A stretch of 64,000 bases of DNA, from contig NC_092565.1 of NCBI RefSeq assembly GCF_037975245.1, forward strand, positions 12,792,499-12,856,498. Direction: 5' to 3'. Source of the stretch: Apostichopus japonicus. Lineage: Eukaryota > Echinodermata > Holothuroidea > Aspidochirotida > Stichopodidae. A program made the position numbers and the translations under genes. Shown here in pieces: positions 36,801 to 51,800 of this stretch (position 1 is its first letter; every line of letters begins with the position of its first letter). Under the pieces are notes generated by a model. The model was not told where the DNA came from. It made no database searches and saw nothing but the letters and a program-made list of their open reading frames with translations.

Positions 36801-39800
36801 AAGTTACCTTGTTGGTTTCTTTCTGGATCATCCCTTTAGATAAAAAGCAGAAGTCATATCTTTAGATGAACAGCATGAGAAGTATTTTTAACAGGTGTCA
36901 TCAATTTAAAAGATAAGCCTACTCGATAAGAAAGTTCAATCATAATGTTTAATTGCTATTTGGTTTTTTTAAATACTGTTAAGTGGGGAAGAAATTGGTA
37001 TACTTTGTAATGACACATCTGTGTTTTCTTATGCTATTCCGGTAGTAATTTCAGTGTCTATAGATAATTTTCTTCTGAGCCTCCTCTTCCAAGAATGAGT
37101 GGATTTGCCACTTCTACGAACCTGGGAAAGTGAGAACATTTATCTCTGGTACAAACTGTTATAGCTATCTGGATTCAAAGTGGATTTATTTATTTTGGCA
37201 GGTTCTGATGGTGCTGCAACCAGTTACCAGGTGAAACAATTGGAACAACAGAACAATAGATTAAAGGAAGCTTTGGTCAAGTAAGTCACCCACTTATGGT
37301 ATCACACTCTAGGATATTTTATATAAAATATTGCAATCGTGCTATTAATAGATTGTACATGTTGGGAAATATTGCACAGAAGGGTATGCTGACATAGGAA
37401 GTTATGGAACTTTTAATTTATACCACATGGCGATCATCTTTCCAATTGTTTTAATAGGAGACACAAACCCAACTATCATCTTTGGCCGATATGATAGAGA
37501 TCATTATTTAAGAACAACTGACTCAAAACAGCTTTAAAAATCTCCTTTAGTTTGGGAAGTATCCTAGTTTTAGAAGTCATGTCTGGGAGGTGTCATGCTC
37601 TAACTTTGTGATATCACAGTGCCAAGAGGATCTGAAAACCTTTTCTTTCTCTTCGTATTAGTCTCTTCATATTTCAAGGTAGAATGTTAACAGTGTTGAC
37701 ACTGATGGCAATGCTCTCCAGAGGCTGGGCATTGTTTTCAGATTGAGCACTTGGAAATCCATCTCCATGATAGAAATAAATATTGTAATTAATGAAGAAA
37801 TCATAAAACACATGAAGCATGTGTGGCTCGATGATGTCATATTTATACTTGATCAAGTCTTCAGCCTTACATGTGAAGAAACATAATAAATCTGTGATAT
37901 CTACTGGATGGAATCAGATTTGTCTTAGCTGTTTGGGGGGAGTTGTTCATGAATTGATCTCTAGCAGATAACACAGTAATGATTGTAGTGTTGGTTGTCT
38001 CCTTTATCACTGTAGTGAAGAGGTGAGCAAATGTTCATGCTTGAGGTCTTTGGTAGACAAAGCTCGGACATCATTTATTCGTTAGTTGATATATCTTTCA
38101 CTCCACGAAACTGTCTTGACCAAGTGTTTCTGAGGCTTGCAAATGTAATGAAGCATTCATATTTTATGCAAACACTATTTATTTGGTGTTTCAGATTGCT
38201 TATGCCATAATACAGTGACCTAGATGAGCAGGTATTGATAGTTTATGTAAAAACTACTTATTTGTGTTTTAGAAATGCTAACAAAATGTCTTTCAAGAGC
38301 ATCAGGTTAAAAAGTTGTGCAGAAAATACTTTTCTTAGCTTGCCAGTGAAAAAGGAGGCCTTTCATCCCTTCATTCTCTGATCATTTACAGGTTGAGAGA
38401 TCTTTCCAATGACGAAAAACAGGAGCATCAGAAAGCAATGAAAGATAAGGAGAAAATGGGACAAGATATTAAAGATCTCAAAGCTCAAAAGGAAAACACT
38501 TCAAAAGCTCTCTCGGTGAGTTGATTATTTTTCATGTCGATAGTTACCTACGCACGTATTATTAACCTGTCATAGTTGTTGACTGTTTCCTTGTAACACA
38601 TCTCAATTAGTTTTATATCAAATGTATAGAATGTGAAACAGTGTCTGTACTGCCTTGATTACCTGTAGTACCTGTATGAAGGACAAATGTCCCTAAAAGA
38701 CAAATCTTTCCAAAGGTGAACTCAATTAAATTCCTTTTAAGTCTGGACTTTTCATCACATGGTTGGACTTTTCATCACATGGTTGATAAATTTAAGATAA
38801 AATACAAATAATAAAGTAGAATTCCAGCAGACCCTCTGCCAACACTTAATACTAGAAGGGGGTTGGGGGAGGAGGATGGGGGTTGGGGGAAGAAGGGTGG
38901 GGTTGGGGAAGATGGGATGGGGGTTGTGTTTTTGTTCTAAACAGAAAATGACACATGCATAATATCAAGCTCAAATCCAAAGATAGCAGAACTATACGTT
39001 TTACCTACTACAAGGTCATTTATAAGTAAATCAGTGGTGGAAAAATGATGGGGGAAGTTATAAGCAAATAGTTTGTTCTGTAATATTAAGTTGTAAAAGA
39101 TCCAAGTAACACCTGCAGATAAATTGCAGAGTTATACAACCCAACTTCATTCTGCATCAAAGCTTACAGAAGTAGAAATTTACCAAAATACTTGACACTC
39201 ACCCATTAATAGAAAGATATTTGTTTTCATAGCTGCTGTACCATTAATGATTTGTAAGTGAAGGCACTTTATCTGCATTAGGGTAATCTCGGACTCTGGG
39301 TTTACGTAGCCTAGGTACGGAATATGATAAATGGAACTTAATACCCCAAATGGTCTGGCATAATCCTTAGGGTTATATAACTATTCTAATTTCACAAATT
39401 GATGTAATGGACTAAAATGATGGATATAGAATGCTTGTTCAGGGTTGTTGTTTTTTTAGATCTTTTTATCACTTTTTTTGCAGGAAGCTGAAAGCCAAGT
39501 TATAGAGCTCAAGGAACAGGTACATTTCTTGTATTTTATGTAAAATTTTTAAGTTGTTTGTTAAATAATGGATTGCTGGTACTGGCCAGCGATCTGTGCT
39601 AAACTGTGATTGTTGAACGATACATCTTTGTTTATAGTCCGCTCTCTCCATCCCTAGATCGAAATATAACATGCTTGGTCATCTTAACTGCTACTATGCA
39701 GGGCCTGACCATTGGATAGAAGTCCCTGTCTCTCTACATTTCATTGACAGTCTGAGCTTGTTCGAGTCCAAACTCAAAACACACTTATTTAAATATATTA

Positions 39801-42800
39801 TTGCATTCAGATCATTGCATTTTGTTTCATTTTAATGTAAAGTGCGTAAGAATACTTGGCAAATTCTTGCATTATCAGGGAATAGTCTATCCAGTATTGC
39901 ATCACAAGATGCTATACAAAATGGGCCGGCTGCTATACAAATTAAAAAAGGTTTAGCAGTTTGTGCACAAGAATCATTGTACTTTATAAGAGGCAAAAAT
40001 TAAGATACTAAAGTATTTCCTGATTATATAAATATGATATTATTATTATTTTTAATATTATTATTATTATTATTATGATTATTATTTTTTATTATTATTA
40101 TTATTACTATCTGTGTTGTTTGTGCATGTATACAAACAGAAACAATCCATATGTACCCATGAGCTCCTCATATCTTTAGCCAATACAGGACCATTGTCAT
40201 AGGCAGTCATATATGCACAGCTTCTTGACAAAAATGTTTGTTAAGCTCCATCCATTGGCTATATATACCAGACTGCAACGGTCTCCTCGTAATTTCTAGT
40301 TCTTGAGAGTTCAAACTAGTAATTGTAGCTCCCATAGATATCATTTCATTACATAAAATTAAGAATTGAAATTTTAAGAATATGTATTTGAAAATGATAG
40401 CTGTAAAACTTCAAAAACTTAACATATAAAGGTTTACTTTTATAAATGAAAATGTTATAACTTTATTGCAATTATTTTATAAGTAATTATAATCTTTTTC
40501 AGTCCAGACTCCTGAATGTAATTTTTAAATGAAATGTCTTCAGTATCATTCCCCACAAAAGACAAGTGTCCTACTATATCTTTGTCTGTTGTCTTTTGAG
40601 GTTGTAAAATATTCTGACAATTTTTGCTTGGTTCATGTTTTTTTCTCTTAGGTCGATGCTGCTCTTGGTGCAGAGGAAATGGTTGAATCTCTGACAGAGC
40701 AAAATCTGGAACTTGAAGAGAAGATTGAGAAACTGGAAACTGACTTATCAGATTTGGTTTGTTTTTCAGGAGATTACATTCCAAACTCTTTAAGTACTAT
40801 CATCAATTGTAGTCAATATTAATTAATGCTTTTTATTTATATGAGATTTGAGTTTGTCCATTTATCAATCCCAAATTACTACCACTACAAAACTACAGGC
40901 TAAGAATTTCACAGTTTCAGCCACTTGCTATAAGATGTTTTCAAAAATCTATTGGCCAAATCAAGTTCTGACTGGCATGTTACTGAACTACAACACTCAT
41001 CTGTTACTGTACAGGTCTTTGGGAGCAGCCCAACATATTTGCTGATATTAATAAGCAGTAATACTGGGATTATGTTTGGTACAGAAATCATGCAGATTCT
41101 TTAACTGATGGTTGTTAACAGAATTACTGTGTGTTTAAGTTCTTGTGTCTACCGGCAAACAGCAAACATTCACTGGCATTCAGCCAGTAAATAACCCAAA
41201 TTTCGAGGCCTGAAACTACTAAAACCAAAGTATATTCAGCGATTATTTATGGTTAATTGGGTTCTGGCATTTCTGTAGAGGGCGCTTTCAAATTGGTTCT
41301 AAAGCGTGTAATCTGTAATATTTGCAAATCTCTGAACCAAAGTAACAGGATCATGCGAAAGCCCTCACAGGCGTGCGGACACACCCGAAGAACTTGTATA
41401 CAGACGTGTGGACACATCTGATAAACTTGTATACAGAAGTGCTGAGTGATTGGCTAGTTCAAGGATCCAATTGTGTTGGTAGAATGAAAGATTTGCTTTA
41501 AAAAACACAAGTTAAAGCCCTTAAAACAGATATTTTGATTTGAAACTTCAAAAAGATGTTTCAAAAGATCTCTTCTTCAGCAAGCACGGATGAAATTGTG
41601 TGTCCTACTAGTGATGCACTGATGGTGCCGTTATGATCTCCGATCAGAGACCGCAGCTTGTCAAGTTTCCCAGAATCAGCGCCCTCTGATATTTTTGGGC
41701 GTGGCTGGAGAGCACCATCACTAATAGATAACGAAGGACTTTACTAAATGTTAATATATTCAAAATCCAGGTTCGACAGTTGATGTTCATTCGAACACTA
41801 TCGTGAGATGGTAATATTTATGCCCCCTCAAAAGCATTCTGCGGTACCTCTAGCATACTTCAAAGTACTTTGTTGATTTCTGAGATATTTTGAGATATTG
41901 TTTTCATATTTTCACTGTTTTGTTTTATAGGATACTCAATTCACTCTTTTTTTGATATATTTTTCGTTTACTAGGAAGCGCTTAACGAGATGAACGAAGA
42001 GCTTCAGGAGAACAACCGTGAGACGGAACTGGAGTTACGAGAAGAGTTAGATCTGACAAAGAACCGGGTCCAGGAGGCTAAGCGTAAGATTGGTCAGCTG
42101 GAGGAGAACATCACAGACCATCAGGAGACCATAGCTAAGTTTAGACAACTGACCGCCACCCTACAGGTAAGTGACCAAATGTCACTAGTACTTATTTTAA
42201 AGCAGACTAAAGGAGATTTACTATTCCGTCTTGCCAGGCACATGAAGTTATTTGTCCTATAAGTCCACTCATATTCTTGGTGTATATTGTCTCTACTAGT
42301 ATGTACATGACCTGGTTAGTAAGACAAGTAACATTAAAATGACCTAATAGAGGCAAGCTAAACGCAGAACTTACAACTACATGCATTGGGAAGGCAGTTA
42401 GGGCTGATAGCACATTCACCATAACATGTAGTAACTAGTAGACTAGTAAAAAGTCAGGCCTTGCAATTCAGGCTATATACCGACAAATGCCAGTGGATTT
42501 TGCCATTTGCCAGTAGAAAGAATGGAGCACTGCCAATTTTTAGCCAGTGGAAATTAAGAACTTAACCACATGGTAAGTCGGTGAACAAAGTAGCATAACA
42601 TCTGTACCTAACATAAGCCCTTTGTTTACTGCTTGTTATCAGCATACATCATTGTGCTGCTTCACTAGCCTTTACAGTAATTGATGTATGTTGTAATTCT
42701 GGCAAATTTGATCTTGATTTTAGTCAGCAGACCGCTCAAGCACCTGTATTTTTGAGCAGTGTGGCTAGATTTGTGAAGTTCTGGGCCTAAAAATACTAAT

Positions 42801-45800
42801 TTAGTTGTTTGTAGAGGGATGAAGTTTCTGAATTGCTGCAAGTTATAACTGTAATTTCTTCATCTTCTTTGCTTTCGGGCATTAGTTTTAGCCAATTAAA
42901 ATATGTTACATCGAAGATAAAAACTTCCCTCCATGACTATAAAAGCCACACCCAGTATTATGTGTTTAGTGTAAATATCATGGCATTCAAGTATTGTAGA
43001 CTCTTATATTAACTTCAACACCTCCCCCCCCTGCGCCCTCCTGTATTCACCTGCCCTGCTCATCCATAATGCATTGTGGAGAGACACACTCATACTCTGT
43101 CTGGTTTCTTTTTATTTTCCGTAAGGTTTTGAAGAAGAATACTTTTCTGTATATATTTAGAAATAACATATCCACAAGGTGCAAACATTTAAAATGTCAT
43201 GAATCTTTGTCAGCTGTTACAATAGATACTTGTAATATCATTAGGGACGGTTTCATTGGTCCATATCAAAGGTCTTACTCACCAGTTTCTGATAATTAAC
43301 CGCTATAATTAACCGCTAATATAATTATCTCCATTTCCTGCTATTTTGAAGAGTGATGATCATGTAAGTAAGAATAGAGAGGTTCTTTGGTATTCTTGCT
43401 TGGGCAACTCTTGTGGAGGGTAAAATATTTGAAGACTACCTGAATGACCCACCGATTTGTGAATTTTTTCTTTTTGCTTTTCAGCAAGCTATTTTAACTG
43501 CCAAATTTCTTCAATTTGCATGCCTTTTAGCTGTTGTCCAACAAGTTTTGGTGATGGTCAGTTATTTCTGCTGATAACATTTTCCCCCCCCCTTCTCTCC
43601 TCATGAAATGCTCAATCTGTTAAAATTGCATCTGTCCAGCGCTGCTTAGCTAATTTTCAGATGTTTTTCTACAGTGACTAGATCATGACCTACAGTTTGC
43701 AGGCTTCAGTCAATCTGTACGGCACAACTGTTTGTGTCACACTTCACCCCTTTTCTTGGTAGGGATCAACAAACAATGTAGGGATCACCAAACAATGTAG
43801 GGATCTCCGAACAATGCTTTGTATCTGATGGAAGATCCGCATGTCATTGTTTTGTAAGAAACCTGGAAGATCACTGTGGTGGGAGATTGAGTTGAAAGGA
43901 ATCGATATATCGAGGACAGCCCGAAGTATGCTTCTGTTTCTTTCTACTTTGTTCTGAGCCTTTCCTTTCTTCCAGAACTTTGATCCGTCCTTCCAACCCT
44001 ACCCAAGCCTCAGCCAGCTATGCTTAACGTTGTTTCTTCTCAGATCCCTTTTCCATCAGTTGCTTTTTTTTATGTCATTCTAAAATTGAAAGTCACTGCT
44101 GCAACTGCTCATGATGTCTGTGATCAAATTAATTCCTAAATCTAGACGAACGTCTCAACTCACGTTTTAAAAAGATCTACGGAGCTCCGTACAGGGTCAG
44201 AGCAAATGCTACCAGGGACGTATCAAATTTACGAAAGGCAAAAGAAAAGAAGGTAGTTTTATATATAAATAAAATGAAATATACAAACTCATGAAAGAAG
44301 AAGTCTTTGTGAGAATGGAAGAATTCCTTCTGTAGCTAAAAGCACCTAATACATGATGACATCTGGTACAGATTAGTCAAGTTATTTATGCCATTTGGTC
44401 GATATTGGCAAAAAGTCCTAACATTGTGGTTTCTGTATAATCGTGTAGACAGTACAAGTGAGTGATAGCTCTTCACGGCAAAGTACTGTCAGTAAGAAGA
44501 AATAATAGGGACCAGCTTTGTGTAATGTTTATTGAAGATGCTGAAACATTTACAGACAAATGGCAGAGAATCAAGAAAACTTCTCTGAATATCTGGGAAT
44601 ATATCTCCATAAGAGGCCTTTATTTCACCCTACCCAACTAATATGAGCTGTGTTTATGAATACTACCTTTGTTACATTTCCCTAACGGACAAACTGTAGA
44701 TGGATTGGGAAATTTGAGAATTAATTTCTGTTTTGCCAAGATCTCACAAATGTCTAGGGTTGGTCACATTTACAGTAGTTAATATTCAAATGAGTAATTA
44801 GAAAATATTTGATTATTCATATGGATTTAAAGGTAAAGCATATTAGCTATTTGTCATTTTTAAAATTACTTTGATATCGTATTTGTATTTGTTTAAAAAT
44901 CATTTCTTCTGCTGGGTTCAGATAGTTATTGCAATATATGACAGAATGAAGTACAGTGAATACAGTAATAGAAAATAAACTGTTCGTCCATCAGACAAAC
45001 TATAAGAATAATTAAAAAAAATAACAAATTTGATGCAACTTGCATGAGGACTACTTGATGATACCTGCCTGTACTATTAAAGTCTGTGAACTGTAAATAA
45101 GTTACTGATGCATTGGTTCAGCCTGTAACTTAGAGTACTTAGCAGTCACACACTGTTTCTATTGGGAACAGAGCTAGGATAATTGTACCTACTACAGGAC
45201 TGCTGTCTTAGTCCTACATTTTTACCTCATATACGGTCACTGCTAAATAAAGTTACTCCCGTTGTGAAGCCAGTTACCACGTTAGGAGTGAAGGTTTCTG
45301 CGCTATGATGAAAGACTACAGGGTCGTTTTGTTTATCCATATCATGCAATATAGATTGAACACTTTCTTAAGTTTGTTCCTATTTCTGATGTACATCTGT
45401 GATATCTGACAAGTTAATATGGTTTATCAGTATTATTGGTATGACAGTTGCTCGCAGGCTTTTCTAGTCTGTTTACCGTCTCTGAATCTAATACTCTCTT
45501 GATCTTTTCCTAACTCCAGGAGCAGAACCGCGAGATGCAGAGCATCCACGAATCTGCCAAAGAAACCCAGGAGACGACTGGAGTGGTTCCTGCATATGAT
45601 TTTACATCCAAGATGGTGGAAGCTAAAGTTCAAGCTAAGGTAAGGCAGTATTTAATATAAAAAGTACAGTGAACTATCACTTTTAGCTTCCATTCTTCAA
45701 AGAAATTAAAGCCCAATTTATGCAATTATGACAGATTACTTTTTTTCCTCAAAATTTTGGCCCCTCCGCAGAGATGCAGCAAATGAATAAATCAAACCAA

Positions 45801-48800
45801 TGCATTATTGTTTTGGTCGAGATGGTAACGTTAATTGGGCGCATGAGCGGAAAGATGTATTGACCTCTGTATATAACTGTGCATGAGGTCACATGCTGGA
45901 CCCAGCTTAGCGGCATTACGTAATGCCTGTGTGTCTCTGATAATGTTCCTGCAGGACAGAGAACAGTCTCAAAGGACACATTCCATAAAGACTCTTGAAG
46001 CATTAGTTGTTGCTTGCCTTCACTTTGTACATTTTTGTAATATTAATATCTGTTGAGGTCAAATGTTTGCCTGCGATCAATGTTGTGGTACACACACAGG
46101 CACAATTTTGGTCAAATATTTTGTTTGCTTGATCTCTGCGAATGAGACAAAAGTTTGACAATTGACGATTGTGTGATTATTCACTACACAGTAGTAACAA
46201 GAAATGATTCTTAAAGGACATTCATTATCAAAGGCGTAATGGGGCTTTAAACTAGTCCTACATACTATGAGTTTCAGAATGATAAATGTGAAAGGTTAGT
46301 TTTCTCCATTCCTCAATAACTATGTATTACTGTAATTTAAGTAATGTTGAAATTACAGAGGCTTGATATCATCAAAATGAAATGATCACAGATCTAACTC
46401 CGTACAACACTAAACCACAGTGATTCCATTGGTGTTAATGCGTATGATAGGCTTTCTATAACTGTCAATGAGAGTGTATTATGCACATGTTTCTATTGTA
46501 CAGAGTGCACCCCTGGTGCTTTTGAATCCGACAATGTATACAGAAATTACCACTGTTTGAGGCAAGCCAAACAAGCCAAATTTATGAAATGAATGTATAG
46601 CATGGTTATGTCAATCTTTATTAACTGAATATATATGTGTCATACCACATGCCACACATTTTCAGAATTTTAAATCGGTTGTGGCATATATGTTTTCATT
46701 GTTCATGGTACCCTCTCAAATTCCTACACAGGCTATTGAAGTGGAAATTGGAAAGTTGGAGATTGTTCAAGCTAGACAACACGTCAAATTCTTGCTGTCG
46801 TTCATGCCAGATAATTTCATGAGAAGAGGAGGTATGTGTACACTTATTAAAAAACGAAGCCTGTTAAGGGAGGTGTCAGATGCAACTTGTCTTGCAATAG
46901 TGGGATGATGATACTGTTGTGATTTTACAGTGATGTAACTTTGCACGGCTTGGTTTATTTCGCCATAAGCAGAATTTTTTTTGTGTGTTAGCTTATTACA
47001 TCAGCTCAACTGTTGTTCCATATGCAAAGAATGAAAAAGATTACCCACATTGTTCTTTGTGGAATTCTCTTAATGTACCATTTATTTCAAAGCAAAAGGA
47101 TAGTATTTGTTGATATTCATTTGAGACGACCCTTGAATTTAGATTCCACTCTCTTATGAAACGCTATATACTGGAAGTGATAGCACAATATTATTAGCAA
47201 CGAAATCTCTATAGAATTTACCCAGAGTTCCATTAAGTTTTGGTCAAAATATATCAAATGTGCAGTAGCTGAGCGTATTATTGACACATTGCAAGAGCTG
47301 GATGTGTGAGAATTAGAGTCATGTATTAGACATTAAGTAATCATTTTTACAGTTAAAAGTGTTAAAATGCTCCGTTATTGAACCAACCATGATTCTGTTA
47401 TGTTTTTCCTTTTGGATGAGTACAATTTTGTAAAGATTTTTCAAATTTTCAGATCCCAGCTTTTTCACTGTCAAGTGTTATTGTTGGTTACTTAAATTTG
47501 GTTACTTGACTAAATAATCTTGTGAAACATACACAACACAGTTTCCTTATACTGTTAATCATTTAAAAACTGCAAATTTAATATTTTATAAATTGTGGTC
47601 TTTCTCTTTGTTTTGGACTTGAATGAAGGCTGATAAGTCAACTAAAATTCCTTACTTTGTAGTGATGTTTTGTAGTAATTAAACCTTTTGATCTATCAAT
47701 CTTTTACAGGTGACTATGATTGTGTGCAAGTTCTGCTTCTTATTGCTCGACTGCTGGCGAAATCAGAATTAGTTATTTTACAGATAAGGGATAAGGTCCG
47801 TATTTAATATTTAATATCATCTGCTTATTACTTAATTGTATTTAATTATGTTTTGCAAGTATTGCTAGATGGAGCAATGCTCATGTCTCCAAAACACCAA
47901 CGACTTAAGGTATTATGATTGGGCTTTTAGTTCATGTTTTTATATTATCGTAATTTCACCCCTCAGTTATTTGTCTACTGGAAGATGGTAACATGACAGA
48001 AGACTGTGTGTCATCAAAGCCAATGTGTTCATGTGACAGGATGATAAATGTTATCTTTCCAAATCTTCATCATATGACTTCATACCGTAGATTCAGGAGA
48101 GTTATGTAGGGGATGGTACATCACACTTAGCCCACGTTAACGCTTCATTTCATTACCATCTCTTAGGTCGAGGTTCCCGAACCTTTGGACCGGGAGCAGG
48201 CTCTGAGACATAACTTGGGTGAAGCGCTGTCATTTACAAACCATGTAAACTATCTGATGGCAAAGTTACAAGCTATCCTGAACAAGTACCGTGTGTGAGT
48301 ATCAATCAAGCTATCCTGACCAATTACCCTGTGTGAGTAGCAATCAAGCTATCCTGAACAAGTACCGTGTGTGAGTATCAATCAAGCTATCCTGAACAAG
48401 TACTGTGTGTGAGTAACAATCAAGCTATCCTGACCAATTACCCTGTGTGAGTAGCAATCAAGCTATCCTGAACAAGTACCGTGTGTGAGTATCAATCAAG
48501 CTATCCTGAACAAGTACAGTGTGTGAGTATCAATCAAGCTATCCTGACCAATTACCCTGTGTGAGTAGCAATCAAGCTATCCTGAACAAGTACCCTGTGT
48601 GAGTAGCAATCAAGCTATCCTGAACAAGTACCGTGTGTGAGTATTGACCAAGCTATCCTGAACAAGTACCGTGTGTGAGTATCAATCTAGCTATCCTGAA
48701 CAAGTACCCTGTGTGAGTATCAATCAAGCTATCCTGAACAAGTACCCTGTGTGAGTATCAATCAAGCTATACTGCACAAGAACAGCGTGTGAGTATCAAT

Positions 48801-51800
48801 CAAGCCATTCTGACCAAGTACCATTTGTGAACAAGTACAGCGTGTGAGTATCTCTCCCTCTCTCCCATACTCAAATTAAAACCTAGATATATTTATCAAT
48901 GGCTTCTCATTATGCAGCCTAACTTTTGTTATGACTGAACCCCATTCCATATAACTAAAATAGACAAAATGAACCTTACTTTCCCAAGCAGTCTTTAAGT
49001 GGAATAAAATATTAATAACTTATTGTTTTGACATTTCTTCCTTCAGAGCCATGGCCTCATGTAGTGTAGAGCTGTACTGTAAGATTGGTACCCTGTACCC
49101 TGAGATGACACCCCATGAGAGACCATTGGATAACATCATAGACCTACTCAGACAAGATCAGGTACGTGATTGGATGAATAGGAACTTTTCCTCTGCTGAA
49201 ACGTACTTATAGGGTTTTACTCATGATGACTATATGTAGGATTACCATATGTCCCAATTAATGACGATTCTCTTGTTGTTGCAACGTTAATATATTGTCC
49301 TGCCAGCAAACTCAATTGCTTCATCGGTAAACTAAATTGTCCAGATGTTATAAAGATCTTTGTAACTATAAAATATCACTGTGTTTAGCATACACATGCT
49401 TCAAGAGGTATACATGTACTATGCATCACCACACATGTCTGCTTAAGAAACAAAATGTAATAGTTTTCAACGCACAAACAAGGTTGATGGCAGCATATTA
49501 GCCCCCACAAGCTTGGCAGAGGAAAAAGCTGTGTAACCTGGTTCACAAAGTTGCAACCAGTTTTAACAGTAACATATATATAGCAATTTTGTGATATGAG
49601 AATCTGAGGAACGTTTGTTATATCATGGTTTACACCGTATGGCTAAGCTAAGTTAGTACTTACACTAACATACCCATAGAATGTGGTAACCCTTAAAATG
49701 TATGCCAGGTGAACTTTATGAGGGTACAATGTACTTGGTTGTTTTAGACTTAAAGATTGAATTTTAAGAAGATGTTAGAAAGTATCGATGTTCCTGCATG
49801 TACACACTCTCTCACATGTTTGCTGCCGACCATCACTGGTTTCTTTTATTATTTACATCGACTGCCATTCGTGACATATAAGAAGAAGGATAACTCTGTT
49901 ATATGCAACATTTAATTCTGTTTATTTCTCTAGCTGGATGAGACCACTAGCCTAGAGGGGGTTGAGAAAGCAGTTGCATACTTTGAACATCTGCACAGTG
50001 TACATCTGATACAAGAGAACATGGACCATACCAATGTGATGGCAGATCACGTCAAAATGACGACAGCCGCTGCTGAGCTGTTGGGATTGGAATTAAAGAA
50101 ACTCAAAGTCTTCATGCAGGTCAGGAAAAATATCATGTCTTAAAGTTCATGTTTTTTTTTGTGAATGTTGGGCAATAGGTTAAAAGCATGTTTGTAATAT
50201 AAGGAACATATTTGTAGGGATGTTCATGATTTTGCAAGTGAAGTAAAGCATGTTTGAGGTAGAATGGCAGATGTGAAGCATGTTTGAGGTAGAATGGCAG
50301 ATGTGAAGCATGTTTGAGGTAGAATGGCAGATGTGAAGCATGTTTGAGGTAGAATGACAGATGTGAAGCATGTTTTAGATATTTTACTTTAGATTTAAAT
50401 ATATATTTATAGCTATTGACCTAAAGCATGTTCGTTATTACGTAATGATAAAGTTTAGATCGGTTTATGTATGAAGCAATATATATATAAATATATATCT
50501 ATATATAAAATGTGTCCATAATATTACAGCATGATACAAATAAATTGTTCATGGTATAACAATAACCTTAGCCATTTTGATTATAACATGTAGAGTAGAA
50601 CAAAAGGCTGTAAATAAATCTCCTGAAATATTGCAAAACCTGCAGACAGAACTCATTGATTGCTTTCTATTGTGGTAACTAGTAGTGGTGACTAGTTCAC
50701 TAAGATTGGACAGCTATGAGAGCGCCCTCTGTTGATATTAGGCGTGACCGGAGAGCTCCAATATCCATTCCTGCAATTACTCTCGATGACAATATCCGAA
50801 GTCCAACTTTACAATATTCTTTTCTTACAGACAAACCAGGAAACGACCGATTTTGCGATTCTTCTCAAGGACCTGGATAGTTCTAATGGAGACCTCAAGC
50901 AGTTTTCCAGAATGGTATTAAAACGAAAATTAATAAATAAATAAATAAAACCAATGGTAAACGTTCTACTCACCACAGGGAATCAATGTGGCATATTAAC
51001 GAAGAAACGATAAGTATCCATATTTGATACTAAAAACAAAAAATAATATATTACTACTCAAGACACTCTCTATGTATATTACTTCTTTGCACAACAATGA
51101 ATGTGCATTTATAGTAGACACTTTCATTTGTAAATTTCTCATCTACAATTGTCTCCTAGATTCGTAGACGTCTCCCCACAGGGTCCGGCGACGACCAAGG
51201 AGGACCATCCTCCATCTCATATGGGGTCGAGGTATGAAAACCTGTCTGTATTCACTTCCAAATTAATAGCCTAACTTAGCTGTTTATGTACTCAGCACAC
51301 TTAATCAAGTAGCTTTGGACATGGATTTTTTGTTTGGTAGCTATGACCCTCTCAGCCAAGAATGATATAAGACGTCTTTCATTAATGACCCTTTCGTTGA
51401 AGACTTCTTCTCTATCCTCTTTTCACGTTTCCAAAAGAGAAACCCTACTTCTCTCTCTCTTTTTTTTTTTTATTTTTTATCTCAGCTGCTCTTATTCTTC
51501 TCCTCCTCAATATCTGAGAAACTCACCCACTTTCTCTTAACCACATTGACACCCCTCCTCCCCTCTCTCCCAGCTGTTTTATTACATCCCCCCTTTATTA
51601 TCAGATGTTGATTACATACCCCTGTGTACTATCGACTGTTCCATTCCATGTTACTCTTTTACGTTACAAATTTCAGGTTCAGAACTCCATTTCTGAGTGC
51701 TCAGATTTCCTCTCCAAGATGGTGACTGCGATGAGGATGTTTGGTCAGAATGCCATGAAGACTGCCAGTTCCCTGTCAGGTAAACAGTCTCACATTAGTG

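Noticed and set aside
48273-48850. CRISPR array
   Set aside because: The units are contiguous 38-bp tandem repeats with no unique spacers, in an animal gene intron.
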